Part shown: piece after piece, positions 1-8,044 of the stretch | Position numbering within the stretch: position 1 is the first letter of the stretch | How the letters are laid out: each line of letters starts with the position of its first letter | From: Lipingzhangella_A rawalii | Lineage (GTDB): Bacteria; Actinomycetota; Actinomycetes; Streptosporangiales; Streptosporangiaceae | Length of the DNA: 64,000 bases | Direction: 5' to 3' | NCBI RefSeq assembly: GCF_031628175.1 | Contig: NZ_JAVLVT010000001.1 | Span: 62,001 to 126,000, forward strand | Position numbers and translations under genes: made by a program | Notes under the pieces: model-generated | What the model saw: only the letters and a program-made list of their open reading frames with translations | What the model was told of the DNA's origin: nothing | The model's database searches: none

Positions 1-777
1 GACTCGGAGGTCGTCGTGCTGTCCCCGAGCGGGCTGCGCAAAGGAAACCGCTATGTGGTGCGTGTGATCAAGGACGGCGACAGCCTGGCCCGGCAGACCG
101 GCCTGATCGATGCGCAGGGACGGCCGGTGCGGGGTCTGCCGCGGCACGTGGTGGTCGGGGGAACATGTGACGCCGAGGCCGCCTGGCGGGGCGCCTTTCT
201 TGCGCACGGCTCCCTGACCGAGCCGGGACGTTCGATGTCGCTGGAGGTGACCGCGCCCGGACCCGAGGCGGCTCTCGCCCTGGTGGGAGCGGCGCGGCGG
301 CTGCGGATCCAGGCCAAAGCCCGCGAGGTGCGGGGAGTGGATCGAGTGGTGGTACGCGACGGCGATTCCATCAGCGCACTGTTGACCCTCTTGGGGGCCC
401 ACGAGAGCGTTCTGACCTGGGAGGAACGCCGGATGCGCCGGGAGGTCCGGGCCACGGCCAACCGGTTGGCGAACTTCGACGACGCGAATTTGCGCCGCAG
501 CGCCCGAGCCGCGGTTGCGGCGGGTGCTCGGGTGGAACGCGCATTGGAGATTCTCGCCGAGGAGGCCCCCGAGCATCTGGCGGCGGCCGGGCGGCTTCGC
601 CTGACGCATAAGCAGGCCTCCCTGGAGGAGTTGGGTCAGCTTTCGGACCCGCCGCTGACCAAGGATGCGGTTGCCGGACGGATCCGGCGGTTGCTGGCGA
701 TGGCCGACAAGCGGGCCGACGATCTGGGGATTCCCGGCACCGACGCGAATCTCACCGCCGACATGCTTGCGTCCTGA
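1..777 (+). CDS. whiA: WhiA sporulation/cell-division regulator, C-terminal part (5' end cut by window)
   Basis: The reading frame is open from base 1, so the 5' end lies outside the window. About 258 residues are visible, against roughly 325 for the usual family length. The visible part holds the end of the LAGLIDADG-like domain and the C-terminal helix-turn-helix (around 'LTHKQASLEELGQLSDPPL' and 'GRIRRLL'). WhiA is a DNA-binding protein that, in Streptomyces, acts with WhiB to control the switch from hyphal growth to sporulation septation. Most Gram-positive bacteria carry it. The order whiA-gap-pgk-tpiA-secG is typical of actinomycetes, which supports the call. A strong hairpin follows the stop. 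Confidence 0.95.
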   Translation, partial: DSEVVVLSPSGLRKGNRYVVRVIKDGDSLARQTGLIDAQGRPVRGLPRHVVVGGTCDAEAAWRGAFLAHGSLTEPGRSMSLEVTAPGPEAALALVGAARRLRIQAKAREVRGVDRVVVRDGDSISALLTLLGAHESVLTWEERRMRREVRATANRLANFDDANLRRSARAAVAAGARVERALEILAEEAPEHLAAAGRLRLTHKQASLEELGQLSDPPLTKDAVAGRIRRLLAMADKRADDLGIPGTDANLTADMLAS

Positions 778-802
778 GTACCAGGAGCGATGCAGCTGTT
801 GC

Positions 803-827
803 GGATGGTGCGGATTTTGCACCATCC
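803..827. terminator. Hairpin after whiA
   Basis: A perfect 9-bp inverted repeat GGATGGTGC/GCACCATCC encloses a 7-nt loop (GGATTTT), 26 bp after the whiA stop. No T-run follows, which is common for actinobacterial terminators. An operator role for gap cannot be excluded. Confidence 0.5.
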
Positions 828-848
828 CTGTAACAGCGATAACTTCGA

Positions 849-864
849 AGTGGTCTAGACCTTA
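849..864. promoter_or_regulatory. DasR-like (dre) operator upstream of gap
   Basis: The sequence AGTGGTCTAGACCTTA contains the palindrome GGTCTAGACC. It matches 13 of 16 bases of the AGTGGTCTAGACCACT type of site bound by the GntR/HutC-family regulator DasR. The ten bases before it (842-851) form a second, abutting palindrome, ACTTCGAAGT. The site lies about 120 bp before the gap start and about 50 bp before a candidate -10 TAGGCT at 911-916. Known: DasR links N-acetylglucosamine and amino-sugar phosphates to metabolism and development. Inferred: gap, and perhaps pgk-tpiA, is under this control here. Confidence 0.5.
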
Positions 865-982
865 TGGGTGGCGTGTGCTCCCCGCGGAGGACGGCGCAGT
901 GTGCTCCGTTAGGCTCGGTGGTGCCGCAGGCGTCTCCCCCCGATAAACAGCGACAACCCATAGACACGAGGGGATTGGTTCC

Positions 983-1993
<1,011 letters not shown>

Positions 1994-2006
1994 CGTCCGG
2001 CACGGT

Positions 2007-2076
2007 CCAGGGCTCCTCGCGACTGACCTGATTCGGTTTCTGCGGGTCTGCGATGAGCCCTGGGCCCGTCGGGCCC
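2007..2076 (+). promoter_or_regulatory. Overlapping hairpins between gap and pgk
   Basis: A perfect 9-bp inverted repeat CCAGGGCTC (2007-2015)/GAGCCCTGG (2055-2063) overlaps a second perfect hairpin GGGCCC-GTC-GGGCCC (2062-2076). The two share bases 2062-2063, and the second ends just before the pgk ribosome-binding site. They could be a processing or termination signal between gap and pgk, or mutually exclusive structures. The function is inference. Confidence 0.35.
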
Positions 2077-2097
2077 GAACAAGGAGGAAACCCCCCA

Positions 2098-3315
2098 ATG
2101 CGAACGATCGCGGATCTCGACGCGGCCGGCCAACTTGCCGGACGCCGAGTGTTCGTGCGCGCGGACCTGAACGTCCCCCTGGACGGCGACCGGATCACCG
2201 ACGACGGCCGCATCCGGGCGAGTGTCCCCACCATCGCGGCCCTGCTGGGCCGTGGGGCGCGGGTCGTCGTCGCTGCCCACCTCGGCCGTCCCAAGGGTGC
2301 GCCCGACCCCCAGTACTCCCTGCGTCCGGTGGCCCGGCGTCTGGAAGAGCTCCTCGGTACAGCGGCCTCGGCGGTCCATTTCGCCACGGACACGGCGGGC
2401 CCGGAGGCTCAGCGTCTCAGTGACCAGCTCGGCGATGCCGAGGTGCTGGTGGTGGAGAACCTGCGTTTCGAACCGGGGGAGACCAGCAAGGACGACTCCG
2501 AACGGGCCGCCCTGGCCGAGCGTCTCGCCGGTCTGGCCGACGTCTATGTCGGGGATGGCTTCGGAGCCTTGCACCGCAAGCACGCCAGCGTCTACGACCT
2601 GCCCATGCGCCTGCCCCACGCCGCCGGGGACCTCGTCTTCACCGAGGTCGAGGTCCTGCGCCGACTCACCGAGCATCCGCAACGGCCCTACGCGGTCGTG
2701 CTGGGCGGATCGAAGGTCTCCGACAAACTCGGGGTCATCGACAATCTGCTGGGAACCGCCGATCGCATCCTCGTCGGTGGGGGAATGGTATTCACCTTCC
2801 TGGCCGCCCAGGGATACGAGGTCGGCTCCAGTCTGCTGGAGACCGACCAGATCGAGACCGTGTCCGGTTACCTGCGCCGGGCCGAGGAACTCGGGGTGGA
2901 GTTCGTGCTGCCGGTGGACGTGATGGCCGCGGACTCGGTCTCCGCCGAGGCCCCGCACGCCGTCGCTGACGTCTCCGCGATTCCCAGCGACCGCATGGGC
3001 CTGGATATTGGTCCCCGGTCGGCCGAGCTGTTCGCCGCCAGACTCGCCGACACCCGGACGGTGTTCTGGAACGGGCCCATGGGCGTGTTCGAGATGGAGC
3101 CGTTCGCCGCCGGAACCCGGGCCCTGGCCCAGGCGCTCATCGACTCCCCGGCGTTCACGGTCGTGGGTGGCGGTGACTCGGCTGCGGCGGTGCGCTCACT
3201 CGGCTTCGCCGAGGACGCTTTCGGTCACATCTCCACGGGAGGTGGTGCGAGCCTGGAGTACCTGGAAGGCCGAACCCTGCCCGGAATCGCGGCGTTGGAC
3301 AAGGACGAGTCATGA
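2098..3315 (+). CDS. pgk: Phosphoglycerate kinase
   Basis: 405 residues. Transfers phosphate from 1,3-bisphosphoglycerate to ADP. The signature RRVFVRADLNVPLDG lies near residues 15-29, and the C-terminal nucleotide-binding GGGDSAAAV is present. An in-frame ATG exists 45 bp upstream (2053). The start at 2098 is preferred because AAGGAGG (2081-2087) sits about 10 bases before it and the protein then begins at the family-typical position. The last four bases overlap the tpiA start, so pgk and tpiA are translationally coupled. Confidence 0.96.
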   Translation: MRTIADLDAAGQLAGRRVFVRADLNVPLDGDRITDDGRIRASVPTIAALLGRGARVVVAAHLGRPKGAPDPQYSLRPVARRLEELLGTAASAVHFATDTAGPEAQRLSDQLGDAEVLVVENLRFEPGETSKDDSERAALAERLAGLADVYVGDGFGALHRKHASVYDLPMRLPHAAGDLVFTEVEVLRRLTEHPQRPYAVVLGGSKVSDKLGVIDNLLGTADRILVGGGMVFTFLAAQGYEVGSSLLETDQIETVSGYLRRAEELGVEFVLPVDVMAADSVSAEAPHAVADVSAIPSDRMGLDIGPRSAELFAARLADTRTVFWNGPMGVFEMEPFAAGTRALAQALIDSPAFTVVGGGDSAAAVRSLGFAEDAFGHISTGGGASLEYLEGRTLPGIAALDKDES

Positions 3316-4091
3316 GTAAGCGCACCCCGCTGATCGCGGGCAACTGGAAACTGCACAACAACCACTTCGAGGCCATCGCACTGGTGCAGAAGCTGGCGTT
3401 CACCCTCAACGACGCCGACTTCGACGCCACCGAGATCGTGGTGCTTCCCCCGTTCACCGCGCTGCGCAGCGTACAGACGCTTGTGGAGGGCGATAAGCTG
3501 CGCTTCGGCTACGGGGCCCAGGACATCTCGGCCCACTCCTCGGGCGCCTATACCGGGGAGGTGTCCGGGAGCATGTTGGCCAAGCTCGGCTGTACCTACG
3601 CCCTGGTTGGCCACTCCGAGCGGCGCGAGCACCACCACGAGGATGACAGCCTGGTCAACGCCAAGGTGAAGGCGGCCTTCGCCGCGGACCTGGTTCCGAT
3701 CCTGTGCCTGGGCGAGGGGCTGGAGGTCCGCAAGGCCAAGGAACATGTGGCGCACACGGTGGCCCAGCTGGACGCTGCCCTCGCCGATGTTCCCGAGGAA
3801 CAGGCCGCACAGGTGGTGGTGGCCTACGAGCCGGTGTGGGCGATCGGCACCGGCGAGGTGGCAACCCCGGACGATGCCCAGGAGGTGGCGGCCGCCCTGC
3901 GAGTCAGGCTGGGTGAGCTCTACTCGCCGGAAACGTCCCGTGCCGCGCGGATCCTGTACGGAGGGTCGGTCAAGAGCGACAACATCGCCGGCATCATGGC
4001 CAAGAGCGATGTCGACGGTGCGCTCGTCGGCGGGGCGAGCCTGAAGGCGGACGAGTTCGCCAGCCTCGCCCGCTACCGCGAGTTGTCGTGA
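3312..4091 (+). CDS. tpiA: Triosephosphate isomerase
   Basis: 259 residues. Interconverts dihydroxyacetone phosphate and glyceraldehyde-3-phosphate. The catalytic residues are visible: K13 in NWKLHNN, H101 in VGHSERRE and E173 in AYEPVWAIGTG, followed by the phosphate-binding YGGSVKSDN loop. The ATG overlaps the pgk stop by 4 bp (ATGA). It is the third gene of the glycolytic cluster. Confidence 0.97.
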   Translation: MSKRTPLIAGNWKLHNNHFEAIALVQKLAFTLNDADFDATEIVVLPPFTALRSVQTLVEGDKLRFGYGAQDISAHSSGAYTGEVSGSMLAKLGCTYALVGHSERREHHHEDDSLVNAKVKAAFAADLVPILCLGEGLEVRKAKEHVAHTVAQLDAALADVPEEQAAQVVVAYEPVWAIGTGEVATPDDAQEVAAALRVRLGELYSPETSRAARILYGGSVKSDNIAGIMAKSDVDGALVGGASLKADEFASLARYRELS

Positions 4092-4145
4092 CGACCCCCG
4101 GCCAACTAGCCTGAGTCCACAACTGCGGTACTGTCGGCGCGGTAC

Positions 4146-4160
4146 GATACGATTCGTATC
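4146..4160. promoter_or_regulatory. 15-bp palindrome, candidate operator in secG promoter region
   Basis: GATACGA-T-TCGTATC is a perfect 7+1+7 palindrome and strikingly AT-rich for this genome. A possible -10 TACGAT (4143-4148) overlaps its left arm. The form resembles TetR/MarR-family operators. The cognate regulator is not evident. Confidence 0.4.
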
Positions 4161-4177
4161 CCGATAGACCTGTCCGC

Positions 4178-4229
4178 GCCCCTGCTCATCAGGTGCTCGC
4201 CGCGGCACGCGTGTCCGGTGAGCAGGGGC
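4178..4229. terminator. Hairpin between tpiA and secG
   Basis: A perfect 11-bp inverted repeat GCCCCTGCTCA (4178-4188)/TGAGCAGGGGC (4219-4229) has a 30-nt loop that contains a smaller GTGC/GCAC pairing. It could end the gap-pgk-tpiA transcript or act as a leader structure for secG, because it lies after the candidate secG promoter. Confidence 0.4.
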
Positions 4230-4281
4230 CGTGGTCGTTTCCAATCCCCGCGACGGGGCGTTTCGAGTTACGGGTGAGCGT

Positions 4282-4509
4282 GTGATCCTGGGTTTGTCCA
4301 TCGTCGTCATCGCGCTCAGTGCGCTGTTGATCCTGCTGGTGCTGCTCCACAAGGGCAAGGGCGGTGGCCTGTCTGACCTGTTCGGCGGTGGAGTGACCTC
4401 GTCTCTGGGTGGCTCCTCGGTTGTGGAGCGCAACCTCGACATGCTGACCATCGGCGTCGGGATCCTGTGGTTCCTGCTGGTGGTCTGGCTCGGCATGGCT
4501 TCGGTGTAG
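4282..4509 (+). CDS. secG: Preprotein translocase subunit SecG
   Basis: A 75-residue inner-membrane protein, part of the SecYEG channel. Two hydrophobic helices (about residues 2-20 and 54-73) flank the conserved cytoplasmic loop HKGKGGGLSDLFGGG and the SSLGGSSVVERNLD stretch. Family members are about 75 residues, so GTG 4282 was chosen. An in-frame GTG at 4231 would add 17 residues that do not look like SecG. The ribosome-binding site GGGTGAG is close to the start. SecG commonly follows tpiA in actinobacteria. Confidence 0.9.
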   Translation: MILGLSIVVIALSALLILLVLLHKGKGGGLSDLFGGGVTSSLGGSSVVERNLDMLTIGVGILWFLLVVWLGMASV

Positions 4510-4586
4510 CCCGGTGGTGCCGTAACTCACGCCCGCATGCAGCATGTCCCCGCCCCCCGAGCCCGGGGAATGTAAAGGAGATTCTC

Positions 4587-4949
4587 GTGGGTAATGGCAG
4601 TGCCATCCGCGGAAGTCGGGTCGGTGCCGGCCCGATGGGTGAGGCTGAACGTGGTGAGGCCGCACCGCGGGTTCATGTGCCGTTCTACTGCGCGAATGGT
4701 CACGAGACCGTGCCCAGTTTCGCCTCCGAGGCAGCGGTTCCCGAGGAGTGGGAGTGCCCCCGCTGTGGGTTTCCGGCCGGTAAGGACCGCACGCAGCCCC
4801 CCGAGCCACCGCGGACCGAGCCCTACAAGACTCATCTGGCCTACGTGAAGGAGCGGCGCAGCGACGCCGATGGTGAGGCCATTCTGGAGGAGGCGCTCGC
4901 GCGGCTTCGGGCCAACCGTGCCGAAATCGAGGCGGCCACGAAGAACTGA
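4587..4949 (+). CDS. rbpA: RNA polymerase-binding protein RbpA
   Basis: 120 residues. RbpA is an actinobacteria-specific transcription factor that binds the primary sigma factor and core polymerase and stabilises the open complex. Visible features are a basic N-terminal tail (AIRGSRVG), a core with two CxxC-type pairs (around FYCANGH and CPRCG), and the C-terminal sigma-interaction helix (TPYKTHLAYVKERRS type, then EAILEEALARLR). GTG 4587 is preceded by AAAGGAG at a suitable distance. The longer frame starting at 4467 lacks any RbpA-like sequence before this point. Confidence 0.95.
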   Translation: MGNGSAIRGSRVGAGPMGEAERGEAAPRVHVPFYCANGHETVPSFASEAAVPEEWECPRCGFPAGKDRTQPPEPPRTEPYKTHLAYVKERRSDADGEAILEEALARLRANRAEIEAATKN

Positions 4950-5275
4950 GGTTCGTCCGGGCCTGCGCCGGAGCGTGTGGGCAGCTGGGGCGCGCCCGGT
5001 TGGCTGTGGTGTGGGTGTGGGTCTGCCTGTGGCTCAAGCGTACGGCGGCGCCCTGGCGTACCTCGCGTTGTCTCTACTCGTGGTTGGGCCAACACCGGCG
5101 TCGGCTCTCTGCCCCCAGGACACGCCCCACATCCGCACCCGCACCCGGCCTCCGAACAGGAACGGATCCTGCGGCTGTCACCGGCACTATCGCCGATCGG
5201 GAGGCCATCGCCACGTGCTACCAAGCAGCGGTGTCGCGGCCCCCTGTGAACCTCAGCAGCGACCAACACAATGGG
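4950..5275. other. Intergenic region, no gene seen
   Basis: 326 bp between the convergent rbpA and iclR genes. The open frames here lack ribosome-binding sites and read as shadows. A short TCCGG/CCGGA hairpin just after rbpA may be a weak terminator. Nothing else was recognised. Confidence 0.4.
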
Positions 5276-6067
5276 TTACGGCTGTCCCGTTCGCCGGTGG
5301 CGGCCGCTGACACGTTCGGTCAGGCGCGCGGCGACGTGTCGCGCTCGACCGGCGAGATGCGCGCACTGGTCCGAGCGCCAGTCCGGAACGGTGATACTGA
5401 CCGCGGCAACCGGATGTGTGGCGTGGTCGAACACGGGGGCGGCCACGGAGACGTATCCAGGGGTGACCTGTCCGTGTTCGCTGGACCAGCCGCGGCGCCG
5501 CTCCTCGTCCAGGAGGGTGCGCAGCTCCTGCGCGGAGGCGGGGCCGTGGTCGGTGCGCCGGACGAAGGACTCGCGGCTGGGATACAGCGCGCGCACCTGG
5601 GCCCGTGGGAGCCGGGCCAGCATCGCACGGCCCGAGGCGGTGAGGTGCGCGGGCAGGCGCACGCCGACCCCGGTGACGAGCGAGGGGAGGTTGCGGGGCT
5701 GCTCCTTGACGAGGTAGAGGGTGTCCGCACCGTGGAGTACCCCGAGATGCGCGGTCACACGTAGCTCGTCGGCGAGCCGGGCCAGTGCGGGACGGGCCAG
5801 TCGTTCCAGCGGATCGTGCCGCAGGTAGGCCGAACCGACCTCGAACGCGGCGACGCCCAGCCCCCAGCGCTGTTCCTCGGACAGGTGTACCACGAATCCC
5901 TCGGCGGCCAGGGCCTCCAGAAGCTGGTAGACGCTCGACCGGGGGAGGTCCAGGGCACATGCGAGCGTGCCCGCGGACACTGGTCCGCCCTGGCTGGCGA
6001 GAAACCGAAGCAGCCGCACCGCTCGGGTGGCGGCCGGGACGCGGGACCCCTCCTGTGCAGCGGCCAT
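5276..6067 (-). CDS. IclR-family transcriptional regulator
   Basis: 263 residues. An N-terminal winged helix-turn-helix (about residues 14-72, including LASQGGPVSAGTLACALDLP and SSVYQLLEALAAEGFV) is followed by an IclR effector domain (AYLRHDPLERLARPALARLADEL, LTASGRAMLARL, YVSVAAPVFD). The frame is open further upstream. Start 6067 was chosen because the protein then begins in the normal place and a leaderless promoter (TACAGT-N7-ATG) sits exactly before it. It is divergent from the VOC dioxygenase remnant at 6170. It probably controlled that gene and itself, and the target is now broken. The effector is unknown. Confidence 0.9.
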   Translation of the reverse strand: MAAAQEGSRVPAATRAVRLLRFLASQGGPVSAGTLACALDLPRSSVYQLLEALAAEGFVVHLSEEQRWGLGVAAFEVGSAYLRHDPLERLARPALARLADELRVTAHLGVLHGADTLYLVKEQPRNLPSLVTGVGVRLPAHLTASGRAMLARLPRAQVRALYPSRESFVRRTDHGPASAQELRTLLDEERRRGWSSEHGQVTPGYVSVAAPVFDHATHPVAAVSITVPDWRSDQCAHLAGRARHVAARLTERVSGRHRRTGQP

Positions 6068-6090
6068 ACCTGGCACTGTATGCGCCAGGT
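6068..6090. promoter_or_regulatory. IclR autoregulatory operator around a leaderless promoter
   Basis: A perfect inverted repeat ACCTGGC-N9-GCCAGGT abuts the iclR start codon. On the minus strand the spacer contains TACAGT followed by exactly 7 nt and then ATG, the arrangement of a leaderless actinobacterial promoter. A regulator bound here would cover the -10 and +1 region. The same site lies 80 bp before the divergent dioxygenase fragment. Operator function is inference. Confidence 0.55.
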
Positions 6091-6169
6091 CGACGTCCTG
6101 GCTGTGGCACGTGTCCGCGTGCTCGTCGCCGTCGGGGTTGGTGGCGTGGCCGTGGGGAAGGCCTGGAGT

Positions 6170-6247
6170 ATGAGCCCACAACCTGCCGGTATCCATCACG
6201 TTACGGCCGTGGCCAGTGATCCCCAGGCCAACGCTGATTTCTTTCAT
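6170..6247 (+). pseudogene. VOC ring-cleaving dioxygenase, 5' fragment (disrupted by IS)
   Basis: Encodes 26 residues with the family N-terminus (AGIHHVTAVASDPQANADFF) found in VOC/glyoxalase-fold ring-cleaving dioxygenases of the MhqO/MhqA type. It then runs into the IS200/IS605 element. The rest resumes at 8025. Compared with homologues, about 17 codons between 'DFF' and 'APDTYH' are missing at the junction. Divergent from the IclR gene. Non-functional as it stands. Confidence 0.8.
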
Positions 6248-6336
6248 GCGGCGCAGACCCCCGGCTTCAGTCGTGGGGTTAGCTGCCCCTTTACGTCCTG
6301 ACGCATTAGGTAGCTCCTAGCTGGATACTGTTTGGT

Positions 6337-6783
6337 GTGGCAGTCACCGTGCGCTCCAACGCGAACATCACGTTCCAGTGCGCCTTCCACGTCGTGTGGT
6401 GCCCCAAGTACCGGCGCCGCGTCCTCGGAGGGCGCATCGAAGCGCGCTTGAAGGAACTCATCCGCGAGGTCGCCGATGACAAGGGCGCCTGGCTCGTGGA
6501 GATGGAGGTCATGCCCGACCATGTGCACCTGCTCGTGGAGGTCGACCCCCAGTTCGGAGTGCACCGGCTCGTGAAAGCCATCAAGGGGCGCTCTTCCCGG
6601 GCGCTGAGGCAGGAGTTCCCGCACCTGAAGTCCCGGCTGCCGACGCTGTGGACCAACAGCTACTTCGTGGCCACCGTCGGTGGGGCGCCGCTGGCGGCCA
6701 TGAAGCGCTACGTGGAGGACCAGAGGACCGCTGAGGAAGGGGGTGTTTCATGCTGTCGGGTTGCCGGTACCGGCTTGAGCTGA
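6337..6783 (+). CDS. tnpA: IS200/IS605 transposase TnpA (Y1 HUH)
   Basis: 148 residues. A single-strand DNA transposase that excises and inserts the element as ssDNA through a 5'-phosphotyrosine intermediate. The HUH motif is H62-V-H64 in MPDHVHLLVE. The catalytic tyrosine is most likely Y125 in MKRYVEDQ. Also visible is the family-typical FHVVWCPKYRR near residues 17-27. GTG 6337 is the likely start, with a -10-like TACTGT only a few bases upstream. The 3' end overlaps tnpB by 34 bp. All catalytic residues are present, so it may be active. Confidence 0.93.
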   Translation: MAVTVRSNANITFQCAFHVVWCPKYRRRVLGGRIEARLKELIREVADDKGAWLVEMEVMPDHVHLLVEVDPQFGVHRLVKAIKGRSSRALRQEFPHLKSRLPTLWTNSYFVATVGGAPLAAMKRYVEDQRTAEEGGVSCCRVAGTGLS

Positions 6784-8006
6784 CCGAAGAGCAGGCCGGC
6801 CGTTGCCAGGAGTTCGGGGACGTGTGCCGGGCGGTGTGGAACACCGCCCTGGACCAGCGCCGCCAGTACGTCGACCGGTACACGCGGGGTCGTGACGGTG
6901 AGTTCTGCGGGTACCACCTCCAGGCCCGCCAGCTCGCCGAGGCCAAGGCCGAAGAACCCTGGCTGTCGTCGGCGCCCTCGCATGTGCTCCAGCAGACGCT
7001 GAAGGACCTGGACCGCTCCTGCCGGGAGAAGGGCACCTTTAAGGTCACGTTCCGGGCCAAGCACCGGTGGAATCCCTCGTTCCGCTTCCCTGCCGGGAAC
7101 CTCATCACCGTGGAGAAGCTGAACCGTACGTGGTCCCGGGCGAAGCTGCCCAAACTCGGATGGGTGACGTTCCGGTCCTCCCGGCCGATCGGCGGCACGA
7201 TCCGGTCGGCGACGGTGTCGCGCAAGGGCGGGCACTGGTTCGTGTCCTTCCTCGTCGAAGACGGACAGCTCACCCCCGAGTCGCACCCGGGAACCCCGGT
7301 GGGGATCGACCGTGGCGTGGCGGTGGCGGCCACGACCAGCGGCGGCGAGTTCCACGACCGCGAGTTCGCCACCTCCGGGGAGAAGGCCCGCCACCTCAAG
7401 CTCCAGAAGAAGCTCGCCCGGCAGAAGAAGAGCAGTGCGAACAGGGCCAAGACCCTTAAGGCCATGGGCCGTATCTCCACGAGGGCGGTGGATCGGCGCG
7501 GCGACTTCTGCGCGCAGACCGCCCACCAGCTCACGACCCGGCACGGGGTGGTGGTGTTGGAGGAGCTGCGCACCACCAACATGACTGCCTCCGCTCAGGG
7601 CACTGTCGAGTCCCCTGGAAAGCAGGTGCGTCAGAAGGCGGGGCTGAACCGGGCCATCCTCGACCAGGGGTGGTACCGCCTCGAAACCGCGCTGCGCAAC
7701 GCAGCCCGCACGACCGGGACCAGCGTCGTGCTGGTCAACCCGGCCTACACCTCGCAGGCGTGCCACCGGTGCACGCACGTGGACTCGAACAGCCGCACGA
7801 GCCAAGCGGTCTTCGAGTGCACCGAGTGCGGACACATCGACCACGCTGACGTGAACGCCGCCACGAACATCCTTCGCGCCGCAGGGCATGCGGTGCCAGC
7901 CTGTGGAGACCTCGCCGTTGGGCGGTCCGTGAAGCAGGAACCAGCGCCCCCGCGAGGGGTAGCGCACCAACCGGCCTTGCCGCTGGCTGGAATCCCCCAC
8001 CTTTAG
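6750..8006 (+). CDS. tnpB: TnpB RNA-guided endonuclease (IS605 OrfB family)
   Basis: 418 residues. TnpB proteins are compact RuvC nucleases, ancestors of Cas12, that use an omega/right-end RNA to cut DNA at sites matching the element's flank and so help retain the element. All three RuvC acidic residues look intact: D187 (GIDRGV), E271 (VVLEELR) and D367 (HADVNAATNIL). The zinc ribbon is C338-x2-C341 and C357-x2-C360. GGAAGGGGG precedes the ATG. The C-terminal tail after residue 380 overlaps the region expected to encode the guide-RNA scaffold. Full length, with no internal stop. Confidence 0.94.
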   Translation: MLSGCRYRLELTEEQAGRCQEFGDVCRAVWNTALDQRRQYVDRYTRGRDGEFCGYHLQARQLAEAKAEEPWLSSAPSHVLQQTLKDLDRSCREKGTFKVTFRAKHRWNPSFRFPAGNLITVEKLNRTWSRAKLPKLGWVTFRSSRPIGGTIRSATVSRKGGHWFVSFLVEDGQLTPESHPGTPVGIDRGVAVAATTSGGEFHDREFATSGEKARHLKLQKKLARQKKSSANRAKTLKAMGRISTRAVDRRGDFCAQTAHQLTTRHGVVVLEELRTTNMTASAQGTVESPGKQVRQKAGLNRAILDQGWYRLETALRNAARTTGTSVVLVNPAYTSQACHRCTHVDSNSRTSQAVFECTECGHIDHADVNAATNILRAAGHAVPACGDLAVGRSVKQEPAPPRGVAHQPALPLAGIPHL

Positions 8007-8044
8007 GCGAGGGGAGGACGTCAAGCTCCGGACACCTACCACCT
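7880..8044 (+). ncRNA. Probable TnpB omega RNA (right-end element RNA)
   Basis: In IS200/IS605 elements the guide RNA spans the 3' part of tnpB, the right end and about 16-20 nt of flanking DNA. Here that is the end of tnpB, the right-end hairpin (about 7994-8014) and a guide beginning at 8025 (GCTCCGGACACCTACC), which lies inside the dioxygenase gene. The extent is inferred from family knowledge. The 5' boundary is a guess. Confidence 0.4.

Larger units (their letters stand above)
6248..8024 (+). mobile_element. IS200/IS605-family insertion sequence (tnpA + tnpB)
   Basis: About 1.78 kb carrying a Y1 HUH transposase gene and an overlapping tnpB. The ends carry subterminal imperfect hairpins: left ACCCC...GGGGT around GGCTTCAGTCGT (about 6256-6281), right CCCC...GGGG around ACCTTTAGGCGA (about 7994-8014). 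The right end is placed after TCAA at 8024 because the dioxygenase frame resumes with GCTCCGGAC at 8025. The left end is placed at 6248 after CTTTCAT. As expected for the family there are no terminal inverted repeats or target duplication. End positions are accurate to a few bases only. Confidence 0.8.
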
